Assembly: GCA_020635975.1 (NCBI GenBank)
Contig: JACJYT010000007.1
Span: forward strand, 71,838-135,837
From: Chitinophagales bacterium
GTDB taxonomy: Bacteria > Bacteroidota > Bacteroidia > Chitinophagales > UBA8649
Direction of reading: 5' to 3'
DNA length: 64,000 nucleotides
Position 1 is the stretch's first letter. The number at the start of each line of letters is the position of its first letter. The notes under the pieces are model-generated. The model was not told where the DNA came from. It searched no databases and saw nothing but the letters and a program-made list of their open reading frames with translations. The position numbers and the translations under genes were made by a program. This document shows, one piece after another, positions 25,416 to 34,728 of the stretch.

Positions 25416-26462
25416 CTAATAAAGGAATTTTTCTAAAGTTAAAGCCTTCGCTTCGGTTTCAAGCCATTCCTTTTCAGGTATCGAGTCTAAAGTAATTCCA
25501 GCACCTACATAGACATCAATGTGGGTATCGAAAATCTGCATACACCGTAAATTGACATAATAGAATTCTTCAGAGTCTAAACCCAAAAATCCACTGTATA
25601 AAGATCGTTGATTTTTCTCATGCGTGAAAATCATTTTTTGCGCTCGTTTTAAAGGCAAACCGCAAACAGCGGGAGTAGGGTGTAGGCTCATTAGCAAAGT
25701 ATCTAGCTTGCCATCAAAACGAAAGGAAATGTCTGTTTTGAGATGCTCTAAATGGCCCGCACTTGCGGTATAAGTAGAGCTTAATTTTATTTCCTTAGCC
25801 TTGTTAGCCTCTAATCTTTGTTTGATATATTCGCTTACAATTTCTTGTTCTTCCTCTTCTTTACTTGTCCACTTTCTGTTTTCTTTGGTTAGCTTCGTTC
25901 CAGCCAAAGCTACCGTGTGGTATAATGCATTTTCTTTCTTTAGAAGTAATTCTGGACTGGCACCTATCCACAAGCCTAAGGAACTATAGCTGAGATGAAC
26001 AAAGGCTTTTGGGTAGTTTTCACAAAGTCGAACAAAAAGCTCTTCTGCTTTAAAATTTTTCGGCTTTACTAGTTTTTTCTTTCTTGCAGCAACTACCTTC
26101 TTCACTCTGTTTTTTGCTATTTTTTCAATTATTCGTTTAACGTAGGCGATGTAAGTTCTTTTAGCAGAATATTTGGATTCTACATTTTCTACACTCGTAA
26201 TATCTTCAAATTTTTGACTTAAATCTAGCTCAAGAATCTTTTCATTTACTAAAATTTCTTGGTTATGAATTGAAGTATGAACATTGTTTGCAAAGCCTTG
26301 TAGGGTAAAACTAAGATTATCATGCTTACTATTGTGTACCAGTAAGTATATTGCTGATTCTAAAGGTTTTTTAAACAGAACAAAGCTTACTTTGTTTGCT
26401 AAGAGGAAGGCAATTTTATTGAAAAACTCCTCTTTATTTAAAGGAAATGATTGTTGCTCCAT
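25416..26462 (-). CDS. menF: Isochorismate synthase (chorismate-binding enzyme)
   Basis: Converts chorismate to isochorismate, the step before MenD. The C-terminal chorismate-binding fold shows VALAGTKLTKENRKWTSKEE (about 193-212), EHLKTDISFRF (about 242-252), HPTPAVCGLPLKRA (about 264-277) and YSGFLGLDS near 296. I chose the start MEQQSF at 26462, eight codons inside the longest frame, because it is preceded by AAGGTGG at the right distance and the extra residues are only MKKKKKVA. Even so, it overlaps the end of mutS2 by 29 bases, which suggests coupled translation. Confidence 0.9.
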   Translation of the reverse strand: MEQQSFPLNKEEFFNKIAFLLANKVSFVLFKKPLESAIYLLVHNSKHDNLSFTLQGFANNVHTSIHNQEILVNEKILELDLSQKFEDITSVENVESKYSAKRTYIAYVKRIIEKIAKNRVKKVVAARKKKLVKPKNFKAEELFVRLCENYPKAFVHLSYSSLGLWIGASPELLLKKENALYHTVALAGTKLTKENRKWTSKEEEEQEIVSEYIKQRLEANKAKEIKLSSTYTASAGHLEHLKTDISFRFDGKLDTLLMSLHPTPAVCGLPLKRAQKMIFTHEKNQRSLYSGFLGLDSEEFYYVNLRCMQIFDTHIDVYVGAGITLDSIPEKEWLETEAKALTLEKFLY

Positions 26463-28815
26463 TGCCACCTTTTTTTTCTTCTTCATAACGCCATTCTGAA
26501 ATACTAGAACGGTATTCTTTTATTAATTGCTGCAAGTGTTTCCTTAAAACTCCCATGCCTTTTCCATGAATAATTTTGATGGAATCTACATTGTTCAGCA
26601 AGGCTTGATCAAAATATTGTTCAATAATCGGTCGAGCTTCTTCTTGCAAGAGTCCGCGGATATCAAAAACATTTTCCACTTCTGCATTCCCTGCATATTT
26701 TTTAAAATCTTTCCTTTCCTTTTTCTCCTGATAAGCTATTTTTTGCAGTTTCTTTAAAGCAATATTCGTCCTTATTCCTCCAATGGCTATGATGGCCTCT
26801 TTTCCCCTAATTTCCATCACTTCACCTTCTGTTCCCGATTCACCAATAACTACTTTATCGCCAAGCTCTATGTTCTTGCTTGAACTGTTAATCCCATTAC
26901 TACTTGGAATTTGAGCTGCCTTTCTCTGAATCCAATCGTTCTTAAGTTGATTCAATTCTAAGGCTTTTTTAGCGGCGACTTCCTTGCTCTTCGAATTATT
27001 AATTTCATTCAAGATATTATTAACTCTACTTTCAATTGCTTCGCTTTTAGCCTTTTCCAATTGCAGCAATTCTTGTCTTAATTTGATTTGCTGTTTTTCA
27101 ATAGCTGCATTGAGTTGTTCAAACTTTGCTGTGGTAGCTTTCAAGCGAGCATTTTCGCCACTAATCTTCCTATTCTCCTGTTCTAATTGCTTTCTTTCCG
27201 TTTCTAGTTTCTGGATAAGTTCTTCAAATTTTAAATCAGAATAGTCAACCAAAGATTTGGCCTTATCTATAATGCTAGCACTTAAACCGCTTTTTTGAGC
27301 AATAGCAAAGGTGAAAGAACTTCCCGGTTTTCCAATTTGCAATTGGTAAGTTGGACTTAAATTTTCTTCACTAAAAACCATCGCTCCGTTTAAAAAACGT
27401 TGGTCTTGTTCTGCTACTTTTTTAAGATTACCATAATGCGTGGTTATTACACCAAAAGCCTTAGTATCGGCTAAGGCCAGCATCAAGGATTCTGCCATAG
27501 CCGCGCCTAAACGGGGATCGGTTCCTGTTCCAAATTCGTCTATCAGAAACAAGCTATCTTCTTTTGCATGATCCAAGAAGTATTTCATAATTTGAAGTCG
27601 AGAGCTGTAAGTACTTAGTTCGTCTTCTATAGATTGTTTATCGCCTACATCACCAAGTATGTTCTTAAACAAACAAAGCTTTGAATTTTCATCGCAAGGT
27701 AGTAGTAGTCCAAATTGAACCATCATTTGTAAGAGCGCGATGGTTTTCAGGCTTACAGATTTCCCTCCGGCGTTTGGACCACTAATAATTAGGATTCTTT
27801 GCTGCTGACTTAATTTTACATCAAAAGGAACCACTGCTTTCTTTAATTTTTTATTCTTTAAATAGAGTAGTGGATGATAGCATGATTTATAGTTAATCTG
27901 ACGCTCGGAACTAAGTATAGGCATATTCGCATTCATCGACAAAGCAAGACTCCCCTTGGCTCGTAATAAATCGTAAATTGCCAGTAGCTCTTGATAAGCT
28001 TCTAGAGTAGGAATACTTTCTCTTAATTGGCTACTTAATTGTAGAAGAATCTTGTGAATTTCGCGTCTTTCATTTCGTTCTAGCTCAAACAATTCGTTGT
28101 TTAATAATACGGTTTCTTGAGGTTCTATATAAGTGGTTTTACCAGAGTCGGATTCATCATGTATGATGCCTTGTATACTTCTTTTACTTTCTGCTTGTAA
28201 AGCAAGAACTCTTCTTCCATTTCGTATACTTTCTTGTGTTTCAGAGAGCTTATTCTCGCTTTTTAGAGTACTCAATATGCGTCCGAATACTATATGAATT
28301 GCATTTGATTTTGCGCTAATATTTTTTCGTATTTTCATCAGCTCGGGGGAAGCTTCCGAACGAATATTTCCACTTTCATCAATCCATTTGTCGATGAGTT
28401 TAGGAATATTTTTATCAATGCGAATTATTTCCATATTCTTACGGAGATTAAAATATTCCTCTTTATTCTTCTTAAAAAAAAGATCTATATCTTCTATGGT
28501 CTGACAACAAAGAAATATTTTACGAAATTGTTTGCCATCAATAACATTATTAATAATGGACAACTGCTTCAGTTCTTCTTTAAGATTATAATAGTTTTGA
28601 GCTGGAAAATTCTTCTTGTTTTCTAAGCAAGACTTCATTTCGGCAACCTGCTTTAATCTAAACTCTAGGATATCAATATTGGCAGAGAATTGATGGGCTT
28701 GCAAGGCCTCTCTTCCTAGCTCGCTTAGGCAGGCTTCTTCAAGAAGCTGCATTATTTTATCAAATTCTAATGAAGTGCTTATATCCTTAGGATATAAATT
28801 GAATTTCAAACCCAT
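26434..28815 (-). CDS. mutS2: MutS2 family ATPase/endonuclease
   Basis: A MutS-like protein without the mismatch-recognition domain; relatives suppress recombination or split collided ribosomes. The order is an N-terminal coiled core, an ATPase with Walker A GPNAGGKSVSLK (about 345) and Walker B LFLIDEFGTGTDP, a long coiled coil with Glu/Lys-rich sequence (about 525-635), a KOW-like segment (GDKVVIGESGTEGEV), and a C-terminal Smr nuclease domain. The Smr domain has FDIRGLLQEEA and IIHGKGMGVLRKH, both conserved motifs. The length of 793 matches the family. Confidence 0.95.
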   Translation of the reverse strand: MGLKFNLYPKDISTSLEFDKIMQLLEEACLSELGREALQAHQFSANIDILEFRLKQVAEMKSCLENKKNFPAQNYYNLKEELKQLSIINNVIDGKQFRKIFLCCQTIEDIDLFFKKNKEEYFNLRKNMEIIRIDKNIPKLIDKWIDESGNIRSEASPELMKIRKNISAKSNAIHIVFGRILSTLKSENKLSETQESIRNGRRVLALQAESKRSIQGIIHDESDSGKTTYIEPQETVLLNNELFELERNERREIHKILLQLSSQLRESIPTLEAYQELLAIYDLLRAKGSLALSMNANMPILSSERQINYKSCYHPLLYLKNKKLKKAVVPFDVKLSQQQRILIISGPNAGGKSVSLKTIALLQMMVQFGLLLPCDENSKLCLFKNILGDVGDKQSIEDELSTYSSRLQIMKYFLDHAKEDSLFLIDEFGTGTDPRLGAAMAESLMLALADTKAFGVITTHYGNLKKVAEQDQRFLNGAMVFSEENLSPTYQLQIGKPGSSFTFAIAQKSGLSASIIDKAKSLVDYSDLKFEELIQKLETERKQLEQENRKISGENARLKATTAKFEQLNAAIEKQQIKLRQELLQLEKAKSEAIESRVNNILNEINNSKSKEVAAKKALELNQLKNDWIQRKAAQIPSSNGINSSSKNIELGDKVVIGESGTEGEVMEIRGKEAIIAIGGIRTNIALKKLQKIAYQEKKERKDFKKYAGNAEVENVFDIRGLLQEEARPIIEQYFDQALLNNVDSIKIIHGKGMGVLRKHLQQLIKEYRSSISEWRYEEEKKGGNGATIISFK

Positions 28816-28818
28816 GAT

Positions 28819-29859
28819 TTATACTATATATTCTGCATCCTTTTCGGCAGAGAAACGCATCAATAAACCTATGCCTTTATGAATAGGGAAATTCTCAAAG
28901 ACTATTTTGTACAATATTTCTGCCAAGGGTGCTTTATAACCATAATTCTGTAGACTTCTAATTATAATTAGTGTTTTTACTCCCTCAGCTACTTCACCTA
29001 AATCCTCAATAATCTGATCTAGGTTCTTGCCTTGTGCTAGTTGCAATCCTACTCTAAAATTTCTACTTTTATTGCTATGGCAAGTAGCTATTAAATCGCC
29101 TATACCAGCTAAACCTAAGAAAGCTCTTTCGCTTGCTCCTAGAGCTTTGGCAATGTGAATAAGTTCGGCCATGCCTCTAGTTATCAATAAGGCCCTTGCA
29201 TTTTCGCCATAACCTAAGCCCGTTAACATACCAGATGCAATGGCCACATAATTTTTCAGTACCCCTGCCAATTCAACGCCTAAAAGCTCGTTAGAGCCAT
29301 AAACTTGAAAGCGAGTGCTTCTTAAGGCCTGCTGACCTATTTCAATAACCTCATTAAAACTACTTGCAATAACGGTAGCTGCTGGTTGTAACTCAGATAA
29401 CTCACTTGCTAAATTCGGTCCAGCTAAACAGCCAACACGAACTACACCAGTTTTGAGTTTAATCAGCTCCGACATCGTAAAAACTTCTTGTTTCTTTAAC
29501 TGAATGTCTTTGCCTAATTTTTTTGGTGTGTAAAGCCCCTTAGTGCCGTGAATTAGTATATGAGAAGCGTTAAGGTAGGGTGCTAAAGCGTCTAATAATT
29601 CTACAAAATTGTCGGAAGGTATTATCGGAAATATAAGAAAACACTCTTCGGCAATACTTTTTAATTCGGTAGTTGCTTCAACGTTTTCATGGATTTTTAA
29701 ATCTCTTGAAAGGTGTTTTTGGTTGATACTATCGCGCTGTTCTTCATTTCGTGTGTATAAGAGAACTTTTCCATTCTCTGCCAATAGATTAGCAATAGCT
29801 ATACCGAAACTACCAGCTCCAATGACACCAAATTTATGCGAAGTGTTTTTCAAGTCCAT
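28819..29859 (-). CDS. gpsA: Glycerol-3-phosphate dehydrogenase [NAD(P)+]
   Basis: Reduces dihydroxyacetone phosphate to sn-glycerol 3-phosphate for phospholipids. The NAD-binding motif is GVIGAGSFGIAIANLLA (about 12-28). The catalytic Lys lies in VELAGVLKNYVAIASGM (about 203-219), and GLAGIGDLIATC and SRNFRVG are family blocks at about 247-268. The length of 346 is usual. It overlaps the upstream acyltransferase gene by 26 bases, so enzyme and product consumer are translationally linked. It precedes mutS2 by three bases. Confidence 0.96.
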   Translation of the reverse strand: MDLKNTSHKFGVIGAGSFGIAIANLLAENGKVLLYTRNEEQRDSINQKHLSRDLKIHENVEATTELKSIAEECFLIFPIIPSDNFVELLDALAPYLNASHILIHGTKGLYTPKKLGKDIQLKKQEVFTMSELIKLKTGVVRVGCLAGPNLASELSELQPAATVIASSFNEVIEIGQQALRSTRFQVYGSNELLGVELAGVLKNYVAIASGMLTGLGYGENARALLITRGMAELIHIAKALGASERAFLGLAGIGDLIATCHSNKSRNFRVGLQLAQGKNLDQIIEDLGEVAEGVKTLIIIRSLQNYGYKAPLAEILYKIVFENFPIHKGIGLLMRFSAEKDAEYIV

Positions 29860-31528
29860 AGCCTAACAATCTATTGTGATAAAAATAAAGCACCTTCAAA
29901 TCTTGCGTTGAGATATTCCCATTATTATTTACTTCTAAAGGCATTTGTGCGTGATATACCCCTAAATTTTTAATCCCATGTTTAATAATTTCATCGGTAT
30001 CGCCTTTTAATCTTTCATGGATTTTTAATTTTCCTTCCGCATAGAGATCAATAATTTTTTCTCGAATATTATTCACTTCCATCTTAAACTCTTCAATATC
30101 AATTTCTATTTCGTCTGTTGGGATTCTTAGTAATTGATAAATATCCAAATTCTTAAATTCTCTACCAATCAATTCAAAAGCTACAAAAGAAACGATGTGG
30201 CTACTTAAAACCGTGTTGTAAGCTAGAAACTTCTCGACAATTCGCTCCCCTAAAATAGAAGTATAAACACTATCTCTTTGCAAATCTTCGGTCATCGTAT
30301 CACCAAGCATAAAGTAGTTCTTAATTTGAACTTTTTGTCCAATTTTATTGATGCTTTGTCCTTCAAAATCCACTTCATTTCCAAACACATCCATAGGCGA
30401 GGCAAAGGAAATAGACATGCCCGGATTAGCAGTAATTACTTTAAGAATAAGTTTCAATAACTTATAGGAAGTGCTATAGTCGTCTTTTTCTGCAATAAAT
30501 TGTTCTTTACCTTCTATTGCAAGATGTTGATTTATTAAGGAAGCAGCTTCCATTACGAAATGGTAGTTGAGAACAACCGGAACCACAAAAATTTTCTTTG
30601 CGGTTTCTTCATTAAAATTTAAAAGATTCTGACGCTGCGCTTCTAAAGCCGTTCCTAGTAAACCTAATTTTAGTTTTTTTTCAATTTGTCCGGAACGTGA
30701 CCTTGTCCCCCCTGGAAAGAATAGGGAATGAGCCCCTCTGGTTATGGCAATGGTGCTATAATTTTTTAATAGCTCAAGATAAGGCGTATTTTTTCTTCTT
30801 CTATCTAATTTGTAAGCTCCAAGATCATTTAACCAACGGGAGAGTATGCCTATGGTAAAAAGATTAATTCCTGCTCCGTAGGTCATGGCTGGCAAACCAA
30901 TTATATCAATAATTAAACCTATGGTAGGGGAGTCGATGTTGCTGAAATGAGTAGGAACTACGATAACTGTTCCCTTTTTAGATAAATTACGGATATGGTC
31001 TATTGGACCCGTAATATTCATCTTTTCATAGATGTTTTTGCTTGCAGGGAAGAAAAAGTTTTTCTTATTACCAGCAGAAACATTCATTAATCTTCCGAAT
31101 AGAAAAGGCAGTACTTTTTGCGCTACACGATATTTCTTAGGTTCGAAATTTGCTACTATTTCAAGGCAATAAAAGTGAAGAATTTCTTTAAGTATTTTCT
31201 TGTCTTCCTTAAACTTCTTGTCTTCCTCTTCAATAGAATCAACAATTAAAATCTTTCTTTTTATCTCACTCCAAAAGATACGCTCCTCAGGTTTATCGCT
31301 CTTCCAAGGTTCTTTAGTAAGTCTATTTTTTTCTTGATAAAGAACACTTTTCAATTCGCCATGAAGGCTATTGGCGTCTTTAAATTTATTGAGTAGTTTG
31401 TCGGTGGTAGCTTTTACCACTTCTTTAAGAAAAGATTCCTTATCCTGACTTAGCTTGTAAATCGGCCACTCGGTAATATCGGGAATAACAGGATCTAATC
31501 TCCTATCTATTTTTTGACTTTCTTGCAT
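29834..31528 (-). CDS. Glycerolipid acyltransferase (PlsB/PlsC-like)
   Basis: Expected to acylate glycerol 3-phosphate or its 1-acyl form at the membrane. The HX4D motif is His194 to Asp199 in VVPTHFSNIDS. The phosphate-binding block is LFFPGGTRSRSG near 270, and VVPVVLNYHFVME near 324 matches motif IV. At 564 residues it is longer than PlsC (about 245) and nearer PlsB in architecture, with an extra N-terminal helical region and a C-terminal part of about 200 residues. Overlap with gpsA supports a role at the first acylation step. No membrane helix is obvious. Confidence 0.85.
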   Translation of the reverse strand: MQESQKIDRRLDPVIPDITEWPIYKLSQDKESFLKEVVKATTDKLLNKFKDANSLHGELKSVLYQEKNRLTKEPWKSDKPEERIFWSEIKRKILIVDSIEEEDKKFKEDKKILKEILHFYCLEIVANFEPKKYRVAQKVLPFLFGRLMNVSAGNKKNFFFPASKNIYEKMNITGPIDHIRNLSKKGTVIVVPTHFSNIDSPTIGLIIDIIGLPAMTYGAGINLFTIGILSRWLNDLGAYKLDRRRKNTPYLELLKNYSTIAITRGAHSLFFPGGTRSRSGQIEKKLKLGLLGTALEAQRQNLLNFNEETAKKIFVVPVVLNYHFVMEAASLINQHLAIEGKEQFIAEKDDYSTSYKLLKLILKVITANPGMSISFASPMDVFGNEVDFEGQSINKIGQKVQIKNYFMLGDTMTEDLQRDSVYTSILGERIVEKFLAYNTVLSSHIVSFVAFELIGREFKNLDIYQLLRIPTDEIEIDIEEFKMEVNNIREKIIDLYAEGKLKIHERLKGDTDEIIKHGIKNLGVYHAQMPLEVNNNGNISTQDLKVLYFYHNRLLGYGLEKHFA

Positions 31529-31612
31529 ATAGGTTCAATAAGCGAATCGCTATCAAAGTTAAAAGAATTTGCCATAAATGCACGAAGAACTAGAAGGATG
31601 TGGAAAAGCTTT

Positions 31613-32314
31613 TTAGTCTTTTACTATCAGCTTGAAGCCTTGGCCGTGGATATTTGCTATTTCTATATTCTCGTCCTGTTTTAGGTACTTTCTTAGCTTA
31701 GTAATATAAACATCCATGCTTCTACCCGTAAAATAATTATCATTACCCCAAATAGATTTCAGAGCGATATCTCGATCTACAATCTTATTCTTGTTGTGTG
31801 CCAGTAATTTTAAAAGTTCAGCTTCTTTAGTAGTAAGTTTTACTTTCTCGCTATTAATTTCTAATGCGCGATCATTATCCACATAGGTGTAGGCTCCAAT
31901 TTTAAACTCGGCTTGAAGTTCTGAAGGAAGCACAGCACTTTCTACTCTGCGCATAATAGCACTAATTCTAAGTTGTAGCTCTTCAAAACTAAAAGGTTTC
32001 GTAATGTAATCATCTGCACCTAGCTTAAATCCTTCTAACTTATCTTCTTTCATAGATTTAGCTGTAAGAAAGATAATTGGCATCTTAGGAGCAACTTTTT
32101 TAATTTCCTTTGCCAATGTAAAACCATCTTTTAAGGGCATCATTACATCTAGAATGCAGATATCAAAATCGTCTTTATTAAAGGACTTCCAAGCTTGGTC
32201 GCCATCCGAAAAAAGTTCCACGTAATTCTCTTCTAACTCTAAAGAATCCTTTAATACAGAACCTAAGTTAGGATCGTCTTCAGCTAATAGTATTTTGTAT
32301 TTAAACTCTTTCAT
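31613..32314 (-). CDS. OmpR/PhoB-family response regulator
   Basis: A 233-residue DNA-binding regulator. The receiver domain (about 6-120) has the acidic pair EDD at 16-18, the phospho-acceptor Asp in ICILDVMMPLKDG near 56, the Thr in FLTAKS, and the Lys in DYITKPFSFEEL near 104. The C-terminal winged helix (about 138-231) has LTTKEAELLKLLAHNKNKIV and the recognition region RSMDVYITKLRKYL. It lies 12 bases downstream of the histidine kinase, so the two form one two-component system. The stimulus is unknown. Confidence 0.95.
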   Translation of the reverse strand: MKEFKYKILLAEDDPNLGSVLKDSLELEENYVELFSDGDQAWKSFNKDDFDICILDVMMPLKDGFTLAKEIKKVAPKMPIIFLTAKSMKEDKLEGFKLGADDYITKPFSFEELQLRISAIMRRVESAVLPSELQAEFKIGAYTYVDNDRALEINSEKVKLTTKEAELLKLLAHNKNKIVDRDIALKSIWGNDNYFTGRSMDVYITKLRKYLKQDENIEIANIHGQGFKLIVKD

Positions 32315-32326
32315 GATAATTTATTT

Positions 32327-33832
32327 TTAAGTTGGTAATGTAACGATGAATCTGGTAAACTTATTTGCTTCAGATTGCACTTCAATTTCTCCTTTATGGG
32401 CTTCAACAATAGTTTTAACATAACTTAAGCCTAAGCCAAAGCCTTTTACATTGTGAATATTGCCAGTTGGCACGCGGTAAAACTTAGTAAAAATCTTTTT
32501 TTGATCAGAATTACTCATGCCAATGCCATTGTCTTCTATGCTAAACACAAAATCATTTTTTCTATTGCTTGTGTTTAGTTTAATTTCTAGATTTCTTTCA
32601 CTTCGATATTTTATGGCATTATCTAACAGATTGGAAAGTAGATTTACGAGATGATTTTTATCTCCTCTTATCTTACTATTCGTAGCATCCAAATGCAGGT
32701 CGATGCTAGCCGCAGTATCTTCCAAACGAAGCTGAAATTTAACCAACAAATCCTCTAGCAATTCATGAAAATCCAATTCTTCTACACGAAGTTTAATTTC
32801 TTCTCTATCTAATTGAGCCACTTGCAACACGCTTTCTATATGATTGCCTAGTCGAGTATTTTCGTCTTTTATAATTTTAGTGTAATTAGCAATCTTCTCG
32901 GGATTCTCTCTAACTTTTTCTTTATTGAGCATTTCTGTAGCTAAAGAGATTGTTGCTACTGGAGTTTTCAACTCATGGGTCATATTATTGATGAAATCCG
33001 TTTTAAGTTCAGATATCTTTTTTTGATGAAAAATGATAAGAATGCTAGCGCCAAAAGAAGCCACAATTAATAAAATAAAGATAAAGGAAGAGAGTAGGAG
33101 TTGTCCGTTAGATTTAATTAGAAAACTTCTCTTATTAGGAAAATCCGCTATTAAAACTGCTTGTTCTCCGGTAAAAACATTGATGTGAATGGGCGTTTTG
33201 TAGGAAGTCTTATAGGTGGAGGTATTTATTTTTTCGAAAGTACTTACAATGTTTCTAAGATTATATCCGTCTAGAATGGCAAAATTAAAAGGCGTATTGA
33301 TTCCAATTCTATCTAATTCGAAACGAAGAAAATTAAAAATTTTAGTAGAATCGAAATTTGCCTTGTGATCGCTACCATAAAGAAACTCCATGGTGATACT
33401 TTCCACTAGTAAACTATATTCTTTTAATAGATTATACTCTAATTCCCTTTCAAAATCAGCTCCTAAGTTGGCCATTCTAACGAGACTATCAATTTGTTCT
33501 AAATTGTTGCCGCTAAAACTATGTGTTGTTCCATTTTTTTGAACTTCTAGAACTACCAAGCCATTTTGATACTGCAAATTCATGCCACAATTACCATTAA
33601 ACTGCTTGGTTTTATTGTAGATTTGATCAACTTTCGCATTTTTCAATAACCGATAAGCTTCCTCTTCTTCAATTTTTATTGCCGTATGTACCAAAGCTTC
33701 ATTTACATATTGATCGAAAATCTGACTTTGAATGATTAATCCTCTCTTGATGTAAATGGATTGAACGTAAACCAAACCCATTAAGGATAGAGTTAGTACG
33801 AAGATGATACTATAAACTTGCCATTTTTTCAT
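32327..33832 (-). CDS. Membrane sensor histidine kinase
   Basis: I chose ATG 33832 (MKKWQVYSI) because the 17 extra residues of the longer frame look non-coding and would sit before a good membrane anchor. The first membrane segment spans about 5-26; a periplasmic sensor domain of about 230 residues follows, then the second segment near 263-285. HisKA contains the phospho-acceptor in FINNMTHELKTPVATISLA. The ATPase domain has the N box DNAIKYRSE, the G1 box FSIEDNGIGMS and the G2 box GFGLGLSYVK. It pairs with the response regulator downstream. A plug-domain secreted protein lies just upstream on the same strand. Confidence 0.94.
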   Translation of the reverse strand: MKKWQVYSIIFVLTLSLMGLVYVQSIYIKRGLIIQSQIFDQYVNEALVHTAIKIEEEEAYRLLKNAKVDQIYNKTKQFNGNCGMNLQYQNGLVVLEVQKNGTTHSFSGNNLEQIDSLVRMANLGADFERELEYNLLKEYSLLVESITMEFLYGSDHKANFDSTKIFNFLRFELDRIGINTPFNFAILDGYNLRNIVSTFEKINTSTYKTSYKTPIHINVFTGEQAVLIADFPNKRSFLIKSNGQLLLSSFIFILLIVASFGASILIIFHQKKISELKTDFINNMTHELKTPVATISLATEMLNKEKVRENPEKIANYTKIIKDENTRLGNHIESVLQVAQLDREEIKLRVEELDFHELLEDLLVKFQLRLEDTAASIDLHLDATNSKIRGDKNHLVNLLSNLLDNAIKYRSERNLEIKLNTSNRKNDFVFSIEDNGIGMSNSDQKKIFTKFYRVPTGNIHNVKGFGLGLSYVKTIVEAHKGEIEVQSEANKFTRFIVTLPT

Positions 33833-33895
33833 TCCGCTGTAAATATAAGCTTGAAAAGCAATCAAAGGCTTTATGCTTAACACTATTTAACGCAA

Positions 33896-33931
33896 TAAAA
33901 AAGCCTTGCAAATAGCAGTTTACAAGGCTTT
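33896..33931 (-). terminator. Intrinsic terminator after the plug-domain gene
   Basis: Hairpin AAAGCCTTG/CAAGGCTTT with a 14-nt loop. On the minus strand a T run follows, 20 bases past the stop of the gene ending at 33952. It separates that gene from the histidine kinase operon. Confidence 0.85.
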
Positions 33932-33951
33932 ACGCTATAAAAAAAACAATC

Positions 33952-34626
33952 TTATAAATTATCGAAATAGCTTTTGGTTTCTACTACAATAACGGCACTT
34001 GTGGTGTTGCCATATTGTGCAGGAATACCACCAGAATAAATCTCAATATCTTTTACAGAACTCATGGGAATATATAGCTCGCCGTAAGTGCGTATACCAT
34101 CTATGTAGTATACCGATGTGCCTGGACGAGCACCTTTATAACTGATACCGTTAGGAGTCTCTACTGCCGTGCTTTGCAATTTCTCTACATTAGTAATTAT
34201 CCTCGCTCCCGTATTTTTAATAAAACCATCATCAATTTTTTTAATGTATTCTTTGGTAATGAGATCTTTATAATGGATTACATCTGTTATTGGAATAGTA
34301 TTAGTAAAGTCCATATCTAAACTCAAAAATAAATCTTCTGTATCTACATGAACATTCGTAAATGTTTTTTCTGCACCTACACCATTTATTTTAATAGAAT
34401 AAATTCCTCTATCCACTTTATCGAAATAGTAATAGCCTTCGTAATCGGTGGTAGTGGATTGCAAAATTTCTCCATCTTGAATGAGGGCTAAACTAACAAA
34501 AGGCTTGTTTTCATCTAAGTGGATGTCGTGAACAAAACCTTCAATAATTCCTTGTGAAAATGAAACCGAAACCAAAAAGAATACCTTAATGATAACGAAG
34601 GCTAATTTTTTTGTTAAAATTCTCAT
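33952..34626 (-). CDS. Secreted carboxypeptidase-regulatory-like plus TonB-plug-like protein without a barrel
   Basis: A 224-residue protein. The signal peptide (about 1-25) ends VSVSFSQ. Residues 26-105 form a carboxypeptidase-regulatory-like beta sandwich (IIEGFVHDIHLDENKPFVS, then TTTDYEGYYYFDKVDRGIYS). Residues 135-222 resemble a TonB-dependent receptor plug (IITNVEKLQSTAVETPNG, then SVYYIDGIRTYG, VKDIEIYSGGIPAQYGNTTS). The protein stops exactly where a 22-strand barrel would begin, with a terminator right after, so it is not a frameshifted transporter. Function unknown; perhaps a partner or decoy of a receptor. Confidence 0.8.
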   Translation of the reverse strand: MRILTKKLAFVIIKVFFLVSVSFSQGIIEGFVHDIHLDENKPFVSLALIQDGEILQSTTTDYEGYYYFDKVDRGIYSIKINGVGAEKTFTNVHVDTEDLFLSLDMDFTNTIPITDVIHYKDLITKEYIKKIDDGFIKNTGARIITNVEKLQSTAVETPNGISYKGARPGTSVYYIDGIRTYGELYIPMSSVKDIEIYSGGIPAQYGNTTSAVIVVETKSYFDNL

Positions 34627-34728
34627 AATAAGTGATTTAAAGTGAATAATATTTTAAAATTATGCACTTATTATTGTAAATTAGTCAGCGATATGTCACA
34701 ATTGACAAACACCTTGTAAAAATTAAAA

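Noticed and set aside
33833..33883. Seventeen extra residues for the histidine kinase
   Set aside because: MKKWQVYSI followed by a membrane helix is a normal kinase start; the extra part looks non-coding.
33952..34626. Truncated TonB-dependent transporter
   Set aside because: The stop is followed by a clean terminator, and no barrel-coding sequence remains downstream in any frame.
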